From: Alteromonadaceae bacterium
GTDB taxonomy: Bacteria > Pseudomonadota > Gammaproteobacteria > Enterobacterales > Alteromonadaceae
Assembly (NCBI GenBank): GCA_013216015.1
Contig: JABSOI010000015.1
Coordinates: forward strand, 1 to 64,000
Reading direction: 5' to 3'
Length of the DNA: 64,000 nucleotides
The notes under the pieces were generated by a model. That model had not been told where the DNA came from and made no database searches. It saw nothing but the letters and a program-made list of their open reading frames with translations. A program made the position numbers and the translations under genes. This document shows, in pieces, positions 56,201 to 64,000 of the stretch (the first letter of the stretch is position 1; the number at the start of each line of letters is the position of its first letter).

Positions 56201-59200
56201 GTTGAAAGTGCTGTGGCACCATATAGTCGGGTACAAGTTGACTAAGATGAGCATTAAGTACACTGCCTATTTCTTGCTCATTAAGCGCTTGCTCACCAGA
56301 CAAAGGCAAGCAAGTGTCAGTGGTAACTACATAAGCGATCAATAGCTGATCTTTCATGGTAATAACTGCCTGTACAACCTCAGGATGTTGTACTAATGCA
56401 GCTTCAACCTCCCCTGGCTCTATGCGATATCCTCGATGTTTCAATTGAAAGTCACAGCGGCCGATAAAACTTAATTGGTTTGATTTAAGCCATTTGACTT
56501 GATCGCCAGTTTTGTACAAACGGCCAAATTCTGGATGGTCAATAAATACCTGCTTCGTCAGTTCATCAGCATTTCGGTAACCACGAGCAAGGACTTGGCC
56601 GCCAATATAGAGTTCTCCCGGCACACCAAAGGGTGTTAAAGATTGTTGTTTGTCTAACACATAAAAATGATTATTTGGCAGCGGCACGCCAATTGGCACA
56701 TGCCCGGAGGAATTGTTATTGGTTAACTGATAATAAGACGACCAAACTGTGGTTTCGGTTGGTCCATAAACATTAGTGACAGATTTACACAAGTGTTTTA
56801 ATTGCTCAGCCAGTTGACTTGGTAAAGCTTCACCACCACAAATTGCATGGCTGTTTTTTAATACATTAGTACTTACATTAGTACTTACATTAGTACTTAC
56901 ATTAGTACTTACATTAGTACTTACATTAGTACTTACATTAGTACTAAGTCCGCTTAGCATGCTCCAAGTGGCAGGCGTTGCCTGAATCAAATCAATGCTG
57001 TTTTGTTTTATGAGCTCAGCTAATTGTTCATTGTCTCGCTGGTTTTCTTCATTAGCTATAACTACACAAGCGCCTGTAACCAGGGGTAAGCAAAGCTCTA
57101 AGCCTGCTATATCAAAGGTAATTGTGGTTAAGGCAAGCATTCGGTTAAATGACGGAGTAACGGTTTCTATAGCACGTAAAAATGTAGAGAAATTCCCTCG
57201 TTCAATCTCCACTCCCTTTGGTTTACCGGTAGAACCCGATGTATACAAAGTGTAAGCCAGCTGCGTCGGGGTATGCTCTAACGACAGGTTATCTGTTGGC
57301 ATAGTAGATAACGTTGATGATAAATTATCAAGGTTGAATACCGACACTGATGTTGGCAGTTGATGTTCAACTTTTGCTTCTGTCAAACATAATACGGGTT
57401 TTGCATGCTCAATAATAAAAGACAAACGAGTCAACGGTTGCTTTGCGTCTAGTGGTAGATATGCCGCTCCCACTTTTTGTATTGCGATTAAAGCGACCAG
57501 CATTTGATGATTGCGAGGTAGACAAAACGCAATAAGCTGATCTTTCGCTAGTCCTTGACTAGATAACCAATGGGCCAATTGATTAGCTTTTTCATTCAAT
57601 GCCTGATAGGTATAGCTTTGATGATGATCGATAACTGCGATTGCTTGTGATTGTTTAATCACTTGTTGCTCAAAACGATAAATAAAATCATCAGCTTCCG
57701 ATACTGGCAGGTCATCAATCTTTGAGCTTGCAATACTTAGAGCTTTGCCAGCAGAAGCTACTGACATAGACGATAGTGGAGCATTTTTCGCTGTGGGTAG
57801 CCAAGCTAATATTGCCTGATAGTCTTCAAACAGTTGAACAATGGTCTCTTGTTCAAAAAGGTCTGCGTTATATTCTATTTGAAGTGATAGCCCATCTCTT
57901 CGTAGCAAATTAAAACTCAACTCAAATTTGGTGGTCACTTCTTTATGATCAATAGGGCTAAAACTAATACCCGGTAGTTCTAATGAGCGTTGTTTTGATT
58001 GATCGTTTTGATAATTAAATATCACTTGAAAAACTGGCGGCCGTGCCAAATTCCTTTCAGGGTTAAGTGAACTCAATAACTGCTCTAAGGGCATTTTCTG
58101 ATGATTCAAATCTTCTTGAACGGCATTAATGTGCTGAGTTAGCCATTGCTCTGCTGGTTGCTCGGGCGATATTTGCGCTCGATTTATTAAGGTGTTAATA
58201 AAAATGCCAACCATGTTTTGTGTGATTGACTCTTCTCGGCCACTGACAGGTATACCAATGGCAAAATCTTCCTGGCCGCTGTAACGCCATAAAAGCAATT
58301 GAAAGCCAGCTAATAACAGATTGAACGGTGTGGTTTTAAGATCTCTTGCGTAGTTATCTAAAGCTTCAAGTGTTGTTTGTTTAACAGGCCATTCTTTAGT
58401 TGCGCCATGATAACTTTGCTGACTTGGTAGTGCGTTATCAAAACTAAGTTCTAGTTGATGTGGCATACCTTGCAAACGCTCCAGCCAATAACTAGTTTGA
58501 TTGTTATCAACTGTTTGTAAGTTTTGATAGCTGCTCCAATCAAGGTAATTAGCTTGTGACGTATTAGCATCCAATTTATTACTTGTGTTACTTGTGTTAC
58601 TTGTGTTGCTTGTATTACTTGTATTGGTTGATTGATATAAATGCAGAAAATCTTGAATTAACAAACCCATCGACCAGCCGTCGGTAGCGATATGATGAAT
58701 ATTAAATACAAGGAAGAATTGCGGATTTTCGTTAGATTGTTTGCCACCAGACTTTTCTTTACAAGTAATGAGATCAATAGCGATCACTCTTCCTTGAGCT
58801 AAGTCAAAACTTTGTTGAGATAGCTGCTGAGCTTTTGCCATAGCAAGTTCAGGAGTTAACGAGTCGTGAATTGTCAGTGGCTGATAGCTTTTAATAACTT
58901 GCTGTAAAGCTTGGCTATTTCCTTGTGACGTTAGAGTTTCACTCTCACTATCACTCTCTGCTTCAAAGTATTTAACCCTAAGCATTAAGTGCCTTTCAAC
59001 TAGCTCCTGGCTTGCGGCTAAAAGCTGTTGCTCATTTACATTACCTTGAACGCTAAAAATAGCAGGTAGGTTATACGCCGTGCTGTTAGGATCTAATTGA
59101 TGTAAAAACCAAATACGCTGCTGGGCAAATGATAAAGGTTGCGGTACGTTAATATCAACATGTTTTAGGGTGGTTTCAGCGGTTGCTGAACTGTGCTGTG

Positions 59201-62200
59201 TTAAACTTTGCTGCGATGAAATGTCTTTGCTAGTGCTACTAGATTTTTTTATTTCTTTAGTCAGCGAAATCGGTGTCGGATTATCAATAAGCTGTTTTGG
59301 TGTAATCGTTAACCCTTGCTGCTTAGCAAGTGCGATAAACTGTAAGCTTAAAATTGAGTCACCACCTAATTCAAAGAAATTATCTTGACCTGCTACCTTG
59401 TCTATCGATAACACTTGTCGATACAAAGTGATAATTTTTTGAGCTTCGGGTGATAATATTTCTTCGGATGATTCAACTATTTTTCTTAAGGTTGCTTGCT
59501 TAACAATCTGGCCTGGGGTTAATTTAAGACCTTGTTTGGCAGCCAGGCCAATCATCTGTAAGCTCATAATAGAGTCGCCACCTAAGGCAAAGAAATCATC
59601 ATTTGCTTTTATCTCTTTTAGGCTGAGTAACTTTGTCCAGATATCGGCGAGCAGTTGTTCGTTTTGGCTTAATGGACGCTCAGCGTCTTCAACATTGTTT
59701 TTTGCTGTTGGTACAGGCAAAGCTTTACGATCAATTTTACCATTATCGTTCAACGGTAGAGATTTTAGCGGGATCCATTGATCTGGCAACATATAGTCAG
59801 GTAGCGCGTTGTTTGCTTTGAGTTTGATATCCATTAATATGTCGTCAAAACACGCTGCTTGTCTATCGGCCAACTGACTATCGGCCAACTGTAACCAGGC
59901 AATCAATTGCTTTCGTTGGTCTTCTGTTTCTGCGTCTGTTATTACTGGAACCATCAAAACAATCGCGTTATCAACTTCTGGTAGTGCACAGAGCCATTGG
60001 CTTATTTCATCTAATTCGATACGGTAGCCACGACGTTTTATTTGATCGTCTGCCCGCCCTAAAAACTCTAGCAGGCCATAGTGATTAATTCGTGCAAGAT
60101 CGCCGGTTTTGTAATATGTGTCTTGATTGAACGGCGTAATAAAAACATCCTGGCTATGTTTGGGGTTTTGCCAATAACCGCCCGCTAATTGAGGACTTGA
60201 GACACAAAGCTCACCCATAGTACCTCTAGGAACCAAATCGCCATGTTTATTGCGTAGCGTCACTTTATTACCAGGCAAAGGGGTCCCTAAAGCCGCTACT
60301 TGACTCAATGAGTTTTGTAAGCTGGTATCGAGTAAATTTGACGTAATACCCACCGTGCTTTCACTTGGCCCATAATGATTAATTATTTTGAGATCAGGTG
60401 ATAATTGCTTGAGTTTTTCAAACAGTGCTTGATTCAAGCCTTCACCACCTAAAAATAAACACTGTTTAGGTAATACTGCCAGTGGGTCTTCAATGCTCAG
60501 TAACGCGTTTAAATGCGACGGTGTGATTTTAAGACAATCGGCAGGGTGCTTAAGTAAAAATTGCGCCAACGCGTTCGGATCAAAGGTCAATTCATTAGGG
60601 GGTAACAATAAGCATTGACCTTGATATAAGGCTGCCAGTACAGAAGTTAAGCCAAGATCAGCTGCAACAGTGGCTAGGGTTAACCAGCGACTATCAGCCG
60701 GTTGCGGATATTGCTGTGATATTGCAGCTGCATAGTGGCTAACAGCCTGGTGGCTGACAACTACTCCTTTAGGTTTGCCGGTAGAACCTGATGTGTATAG
60801 AATATAAGCATTATCAGTCAATGCTACCTGTGGTTGATGATTGTCTTTTTCTATGAATTTATTCGGCTCAATAACAGGAATTTGTGTTAGCTGTAACTCG
60901 GTTGAAGCAGTGAAACCATAGACCTTATTACTGACAATGAGTTTAACTTGCGCATCCTCACAAATTGCATTCAAGCGTTCTAGTGGTTGACGCGGATCTA
61001 ACATCAGACAAACCGCACCCAATCGCCAACATGCAAGCATTAACGTGATTTGTATTGAGGTACGTGGCATCACCAATGCTATATGTTGCTGTGGCTTAAG
61101 CCCTTGTGATTGTAACCAAGTGGCTACTTGTGCTACATGTTGGTTTAATGTTTTATAACTAATGGTTTGGTCACCATCAAATAATGCAATTTTTTCAGCA
61201 CTATTACCTGAACTATTATCTGAATTCTTACCTGAACAATTACCTGAATTCTTACCTGAACAATTACCTGAAATATGACCCGCACTATGACTTTGAATAG
61301 TCTCAATAAGTGGAACAAGGGCACTTGTTAAGGCTGGCCCAGTTAGCTGGCTAGCATGGCTCATTAATGTTAACTCAGAAAAACTGATATCTGGCGTTGA
61401 TAACGTTGTGCGAATAATGGCTTTAAAATCACTGAGCAGTTGCTTTATCGTTTCTGGATGGAACAATTCAGTACTGAATTCTAAATAGAGTGAAATTTGT
61501 TGATTAGCTTGTTCAATAACACGCAAAGAAAGATCAAAACGCGCATGATTTTGTTCAGGTGTTACCACATAGCCTTGGCTGTTGCCTAAAATAATTTGTT
61601 CATTATTTGCTAAACCCACGTGAATGAACATTACGCGAAATAACGGGTTTACTGCCTTATTTTGCTGAACACTCTGAACCAATGGTGATAATTGTTCAAA
61701 AGGATAGTCCTGGTTGTCAAATGCTGCGGTAGTCGTTTTTTGACAGTTGCCAAGCGCCTCGCTAAAGCTTTGATCTGGCGTTAAGCGATGCCTTAGTACG
61801 AGTGTATTTAGTAATGGTCCCACTAAAGTGCTAAGTTCTGAACGTTTGCGATTGGCAATTGAACTACCAAAACAAAAATCATACTGACCACTGTATTTGG
61901 CCAGTAGCCATGAAAAAGCAGTTTGTAAATATACATATAGGGTTGAGCCCTGATGATTAATTGCTTTACTTAATTCCTGACTAAGCTCAACATCAAGATT
62001 GAGGCGGTCAATCTGGCCATCATAGTTTCTATGTTTTACTGCCTTATAAGGGTAATCAATAGGCAAGGTTAAAGGCGCTGGTAAGTTGGTCAACTGTTGT
62101 TGCCAATAGCTTTGTTGGCTTAAATAATCTTCACTTTGTAGCCATTGTTTTTGCCATTGTGCATAATCCTGATATTGAATGGATAAGGGGGGTAAATCCA

Positions 62201-62822
62201 ACGCTTGCTGGTTAGTTATTGCGTGATATAACAGCGCCAGTTCCTGATTAAAAATATCAAACGACCAGGCGTCAAAGGCAACGTGATGAATGGTAACAAA
62301 CAGCCAAAAGTGTTTTGTACAGTTAAATAACCTGACTCGAAAAGGCGCTTCTTTTTCTAAGTCAAATTGATATGTTTGTTCTTGCTCAAAGCACTCGTTT
62401 AACCAAACATGTTCATAGTTTTCCTGCGCTAGATTAACAAGTTCAGGTGTTAGTGATATTTGGTAATTATCGAGCTGTTCTGGGTACCATTGCCCTTGCT
62501 GGTCTTGCTTAAAGCAGGTTTTCATCACTTGATGACGATTGATTAATTCATTAATCGCCTGACCCAGCGCCTGATGATCCAGCTGCTGGTCAAATTTAAT
62601 CACTGAGCATAAGTTATAGATTGCGCGATCAGTCATTTTCTCTGCAACTAAGAAGCGTTGTTGTGCCAGCGACAATGGATAACGTACTTGTTCAGAGGTA
62701 ACAATAGGCAACTGCCAGCTATTTATCCCTTGCTCAGTAAGCTTCTGACGAAATACTTTCTGCTGCGTTTCGTCTAATTTGCTTAGTCGTTGTGCAATTG
62801 CTAAAAAAGGTGAAGTCTTCAT
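53292..62822 (-). CDS. NRPS: C-A(Asp?)-T-T-C-A(Gly?)-T-C-TauD
   Basis: 3176 residues. C1 IHHVAFDAWS (about 177). A1 ILYTSGSTGKPKG (about 677), pocket D-L-T-K-F-G-H-V-G suggesting Asp. Two consecutive T domains, FFALGGDSIMSLQ (about 1077) and FFELGGDSILSLQ (about 1150). C2 IHHIATDGWS (about 1377). A2 LYTSGSTGKPKG (about 1864), pocket D-I-L-Q-I-G-V-V-W suggesting Gly. T FFLLGGHSLLATQ (about 2271). C3 HHIASDAWS (about 2466). The C-terminal 330 residues are a TauD/SyrP-like Fe(II)/2-oxoglutarate oxygenase with HNE (about 2929) and distal His/Arg in AAHARDPFQGERK. Four low-complexity tandem repeats interrupt it. It sits 5 bases after the partial NRPS gene. Residue positions are approximate. Confidence 0.92.
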   Translation of the reverse strand: MKTSPFLAIAQRLSKLDETQQKVFRQKLTEQGINSWQLPIVTSEQVRYPLSLAQQRFLVAEKMTDRAIYNLCSVIKFDQQLDHQALGQAINELINRHQVMKTCFKQDQQGQWYPEQLDNYQISLTPELVNLAQENYEHVWLNECFEQEQTYQFDLEKEAPFRVRLFNCTKHFWLFVTIHHVAFDAWSFDIFNQELALLYHAITNQQALDLPPLSIQYQDYAQWQKQWLQSEDYLSQQSYWQQQLTNLPAPLTLPIDYPYKAVKHRNYDGQIDRLNLDVELSQELSKAINHQGSTLYVYLQTAFSWLLAKYSGQYDFCFGSSIANRKRSELSTLVGPLLNTLVLRHRLTPDQSFSEALGNCQKTTTAAFDNQDYPFEQLSPLVQSVQQNKAVNPLFRVMFIHVGLANNEQIILGNSQGYVVTPEQNHARFDLSLRVIEQANQQISLYLEFSTELFHPETIKQLLSDFKAIIRTTLSTPDISFSELTLMSHASQLTGPALTSALVPLIETIQSHSAGHISGNCSGKNSGNCSGKNSDNSSGNSAEKIALFDGDQTISYKTLNQHVAQVATWLQSQGLKPQQHIALVMPRTSIQITLMLACWRLGAVCLMLDPRQPLERLNAICEDAQVKLIVSNKVYGFTASTELQLTQIPVIEPNKFIEKDNHQPQVALTDNAYILYTSGSTGKPKGVVVSHQAVSHYAAAISQQYPQPADSRWLTLATVAADLGLTSVLAALYQGQCLLLPPNELTFDPNALAQFLLKHPADCLKITPSHLNALLSIEDPLAVLPKQCLFLGGEGLNQALFEKLKQLSPDLKIINHYGPSESTVGITSNLLDTSLQNSLSQVAALGTPLPGNKVTLRNKHGDLVPRGTMGELCVSSPQLAGGYWQNPKHSQDVFITPFNQDTYYKTGDLARINHYGLLEFLGRADDQIKRRGYRIELDEISQWLCALPEVDNAIVLMVPVITDAETEDQRKQLIAWLQLADSQLADRQAACFDDILMDIKLKANNALPDYMLPDQWIPLKSLPLNDNGKIDRKALPVPTAKNNVEDAERPLSQNEQLLADIWTKLLSLKEIKANDDFFALGGDSIMSLQMIGLAAKQGLKLTPGQIVKQATLRKIVESSEEILSPEAQKIITLYRQVLSIDKVAGQDNFFELGGDSILSLQFIALAKQQGLTITPKQLIDNPTPISLTKEIKKSSSTSKDISSQQSLTQHSSATAETTLKHVDINVPQPLSFAQQRIWFLHQLDPNSTAYNLPAIFSVQGNVNEQQLLAASQELVERHLMLRVKYFEAESDSESETLTSQGNSQALQQVIKSYQPLTIHDSLTPELAMAKAQQLSQQSFDLAQGRVIAIDLITCKEKSGGKQSNENPQFFLVFNIHHIATDGWSMGLLIQDFLHLYQSTNTSNTSNTSNTSNTSNKLDANTSQANYLDWSSYQNLQTVDNNQTSYWLERLQGMPHQLELSFDNALPSQQSYHGATKEWPVKQTTLEALDNYARDLKTTPFNLLLAGFQLLLWRYSGQEDFAIGIPVSGREESITQNMVGIFINTLINRAQISPEQPAEQWLTQHINAVQEDLNHQKMPLEQLLSSLNPERNLARPPVFQVIFNYQNDQSKQRSLELPGISFSPIDHKEVTTKFELSFNLLRRDGLSLQIEYNADLFEQETIVQLFEDYQAILAWLPTAKNAPLSSMSVASAGKALSIASSKIDDLPVSEADDFIYRFEQQVIKQSQAIAVIDHHQSYTYQALNEKANQLAHWLSSQGLAKDQLIAFCLPRNHQMLVALIAIQKVGAAYLPLDAKQPLTRLSFIIEHAKPVLCLTEAKVEHQLPTSVSVFNLDNLSSTLSTMPTDNLSLEHTPTQLAYTLYTSGSTGKPKGVEIERGNFSTFLRAIETVTPSFNRMLALTTITFDIAGLELCLPLVTGACVVIANEENQRDNEQLAELIKQNSIDLIQATPATWSMLSGLSTNVSTNVSTNVSTNVSTNVSTNVSTNVLKNSHAICGGEALPSQLAEQLKHLCKSVTNVYGPTETTVWSSYYQLTNNNSSGHVPIGVPLPNNHFYVLDKQQSLTPFGVPGELYIGGQVLARGYRNADELTKQVFIDHPEFGRLYKTGDQVKWLKSNQLSFIGRCDFQLKHRGYRIEPGEVEAALVQHPEVVQAVITMKDQLLIAYVVTTDTCLPLSGEQALNEQEIGSVLNAHLSQLVPDYMVPQHFQRLDELPLNSNGKVDRKALPVLTQPSNTITDGVLFTENEERLAVVWQELLNIKHIQQIQQKDNFFLLGGHSLLATQLKAKLNAIGFNIPLKNLFETPTLAEQAKLLTAIKFQTIPSVNELSPTPDLIPLSDAQKRLWFMQQLDLTKTSFNMQTVIRIKGDLKVELLAQAIQAVTARHPILQVVYHNIDDEPVQKFDPTISVAFIEKSISDCANQDIITTQIDNAANYIFDLETESPLRITLYQESKDSHICQLVQHHIASDAWSMTLLLDHLMMAYQQLITDQSMNTDASKERVENQAKLDEKPKISYLDYAYWQNTPAIAEQQAASLGYWRKALAGAPTKLALPFDNARPSQNNHQGDIVNVVIPKRLLLELNALAHQQQSSLFMVLLSAYSTLIYQQTRAQDIIIGTDVANREHYQTHDMLGFFVNLLPLRLQPKATLRFNDFLQQVKQHCLTSFEHQAVPFDQIVETVKPERLAGMHPLIQTLFVMQNTPDNKQYHSDLNISPLETTQQHAKFDCAIFANEEKTSGELRLSWVFNRQLFNKSTIENLSQLFVNLLEAITLQPRTPLNSLIALKVQHQPMYTATNSTSKPSKLSKLNKLSKLNKINKLSKLKTTKAATATDNIVEVAPLTSDRPFPLLVHCKSKSLDPLTWARQNQQQIMSWLESHGGIVFRGFNLPTALEFEQFCLAIYPELYALYGDLPKNDVGSKIYKSTPYPKEQMIMFHNESSHQSSWPRRQWFYCSKNADIGGATPIVDCREMYRRLPESIRVKLEDKQLCYVRNFSNLDVSWQHFFKTEDRQQVETKCRENGIEYSWYGDDNLRISQICPAVITHPITKEKSFFNQIQLHHYSLLENDVKQHLLDMCGQDNLPRNVFYGDLTPLEQEVIDIISELYEACAVRFDWQNTDVVMLDNMLAAHARDPFQGERKIAVAMGDLYRSGKTQAELPIAVTSNKNPIDNSELSVSKEPV
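54365..54440 (-). repeat. in-frame repeat (SKLNKL-type) before the TauD domain
   Basis: Degenerate 12-bp-related units encode SKLSKLNKLSKLNKINKLSK in the linker between C3 and the oxygenase. The result is a basic, probably helical or flexible tether. Confidence 0.8.
56863..56945 (-). repeat. 12-bp tandem repeat (STNV) inside adenylation domain 2
   Basis: About 6.9 near-perfect copies of ACATTAGTACTT (plus strand) encode STNV seven times. They are inserted between the LIQATPATWSML strand and CGGEAL of the glycine-type A domain, where other A domains have a loop of a few residues. Confidence 0.92.
58578..58629 (-). repeat. 9-bp tandem repeat (NTS) inside condensation domain 2
   Basis: Five to six 9-bp units, with some synonymous drift, encode NTSNTSNTSNTSNTSN shortly after the HHIATDGWS motif of C2, in a loop before YLDWSSYQ. 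Confidence 0.88.
61201..61279 (-). repeat. 24-bp-type repeat (SGNCSGKN) before adenylation domain 1
   Basis: Units of about 24 bp encode SGNCSGKNSGNCSGKN followed by SDNSSGNS, in the C1-A1 linker just before the A1 core (EKIALFDGDQTISYKTLN). Confidence 0.85.
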
Positions 62823-62827
62823 TGTTC

Positions 62828-64000
62828 TTATTGTTCCTCAATTTCGTTTAATAGTTGCGCCATAAAGTCCAAATCATCACTTTGTTCTGTTTGTTCTTGC
62901 TCAATTTGCTGGGCAATCGTCATGATGGTTGGGGAGCGAAATAGGCTGTTTAGAGATAGCGATAAATTAAATTCAGCTTCAATGGCACTTATGAGCTTCA
63001 TCGCTAGAATTGAATGACCACCTAATTCAAAAAAGTTACTGTCAATGCTGATTTTATCGACTGGGATCATAAGAAGTTCAGACCAGATAGAAAGTAATTT
63101 ACTTTGCTCAACGGTCGCTGGAGCCGTGACGTTTTTACTGATAACAACAAAGTCAGGTGCTGGCAGTAACTTTTTGTTGATTTTGCCGCTGGTGCTAAGC
63201 GGCCATTGTTCAATAAACAGGTAGTGCTCTGGCACCATATAGCTTGGTAATTGACTTGTTAGTGTGTGTTTGAGTTCGTTGATCAGGGACTCTGAGTCGA
63301 CCAGTGGATCATGCCACTGAATATAAGCAACAAGGTTCGGCTCGTCTCTTTGATCAAGTTTTACGGCAAGTTGTGCTGAATTAACCTCTTTGTGTTGATT
63401 CAAAATAAACTCAATTTCACCGAGTTCAATTCGTAACCCTCTGATCTTAACCTGATGATCTAGACGACCTATATAATCAATATTGCCATCATCTAATAGG
63501 CGTACTAAGTCTCCGGTACGATAGAGCTTTTCACTTCCCTGCTGACTAAATGGTTGACTCAATGACTGGTTAAATGGATGATTGATAAAGCGTTCAGCAG
63601 TTAATTCAGGTTTATTTAAATACCCTTGCGCCAAGCCAACCCCACCAATGTAAAGTTCACCTTCAGCACCTAATGGAGCCAGTTTAAGATGGTTATCCAG
63701 CACCAATAATTGCGTGTTTTGAGTTGGCTTGCCAATAGGCACAAGATTGAGTGGAGAATCTGGCTGACATTGCCAATAACTAACAACAATTGAAGCTTCT
63801 GTTGGACCATAAAGATTATGAAGTTCTGCATTACCTTTGCTTTGGGATTGTTTGGCAAAGAATTTTTGTTGCAACTCATAACTTAATGCTTCACCAATGC
63901 AGATTACTTGTTTAACCGAGTCGCATTTTGTCCAATCTCCATCGCTTAACATCACGTTAAGCATAGAAGGTACAAAATGCAGATGGCTGATGGACTCCTG
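62828..64000 (-). CDS. NRPS, C-terminal A-T part (continues beyond the window)
   Basis: The frame is open to the window edge (about 390 residues visible, reading SHLHFVPSMLNVMLSDGDW from the edge). It contains the second half of an A domain (ICIGEAL, NLYGPTEASIVVS, LYRTGDLVRLLDDGNIDYIGR, VKIRGLRIELGEIE, and STSGKINKKLLPAP) and a T domain FFELGGHSILAMKL. An acidic tail (EQEQTEQSDDLDF, then MAQLLNEIEEQ) may dock with the next protein's N-terminus. The pocket visible here (H ... I ... L-YGPTEASI-V) does not match a code I can name. It is the upstream synthetase of the same operon. Confidence 0.92.
   Translation of the reverse strand, partial: QESISHLHFVPSMLNVMLSDGDWTKCDSVKQVICIGEALSYELQQKFFAKQSQSKGNAELHNLYGPTEASIVVSYWQCQPDSPLNLVPIGKPTQNTQLLVLDNHLKLAPLGAEGELYIGGVGLAQGYLNKPELTAERFINHPFNQSLSQPFSQQGSEKLYRTGDLVRLLDDGNIDYIGRLDHQVKIRGLRIELGEIEFILNQHKEVNSAQLAVKLDQRDEPNLVAYIQWHDPLVDSESLINELKHTLTSQLPSYMVPEHYLFIEQWPLSTSGKINKKLLPAPDFVVISKNVTAPATVEQSKLLSIWSELLMIPVDKISIDSNFFELGGHSILAMKLISAIEAEFNLSLSLNSLFRSPTIMTIAQQIEQEQTEQSDDLDFMAQLLNEIEEQ

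Noticed and set aside
56863-56945. Possible CRISPR-like array
   Set aside because: Units are contiguous 12-mers without spacers and encode STNV in frame; not CRISPR.

Overview
This is an AT-rich chromosomal segment of a marine gammaproteobacterium. The Alteromonadales are the best fit, most likely a Colwelliaceae genus such as Colwellia or Thalassotalea. The evidence is the protein-level character of the housekeeping genes and the local gene orders (ubiC-ubiA with a FliL-like gene and glpE-glpG; kbl-tdh; waaA-heptosyltransferase-kdkA; coaD-mutM-rpmG-rpmB). No rRNA, tRNA or CRISPR array was seen.

Layout. Positions 1-2170 hold a broken YjbH-like lipoprotein gene, an MltA-like secreted protein and a palindromic repeat. 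Positions 2168-6324 hold an amino-acid permease, a three-gene hipB-hipS-hipT toxin-antitoxin operon, a small DUF4234 membrane protein and a 161-bp MITE-like element. Positions 6346-12933 are a tightly overlapping six-gene operon, RDD / SpoIIM-like / DUF4129-like / DUF4350 / MoxR ATPase / DUF58, all on the minus strand. Positions 13256-17356 hold a tiny membrane peptide, greB with a periplasmic cyclophilin, DUF445 and an aromatic aminotransferase. Positions 17948-26042 are decaying accessory DNA: a lipase-like lipoprotein, a LytTR regulator split by a stop codon, its divergent acyltransferase neighbour split by a second copy of the 161-bp element, a NYN protein, a GGDEF protein, a GST, an ArsR-type relic, and a DUF1707 gene behind a 7-bp tandem repeat. 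Positions 26143-44251 are mainly core genes (PhoD-like, plsB, ubiA, ubiC, fliL-like, glpG, glpE, tdh, kbl, waaA, heptosyltransferase, kdkA, tetR, coaD, mutM, rpmG, rpmB).

After rpmB the usual gammaproteobacterial order (rpmB-radC-coaBC) breaks down. There is a ParF/ParG-like pair, a radC remnant interrupted by a third, diverged MITE copy, a frameshifted ISNCY-like transposase fragment, and a frameshifted RiPP-precursor-like gene. Then comes a large non-ribosomal peptide synthetase (NRPS) locus (47699 to beyond 64000, minus strand) with its ABC exporter.

The NRPS assembly line reads, in transcription order: (partial) A-T // C-A-T-T-C-A-T-C-TauD // degenerate C-A-T-TE // exporter. By-eye specificity residues suggest X-Asp-Gly-Asp. 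The last Asp module appears split across two genes, with a SyrP-like aspartyl beta-hydroxylase ending one protein and an interface-like degenerate C domain starting the next. This suggests a beta-hydroxyaspartate peptide, possibly a siderophore. Short in-frame tandem repeats are unusually common in this window: four lie inside the large NRPS protein and two in unrelated genes.
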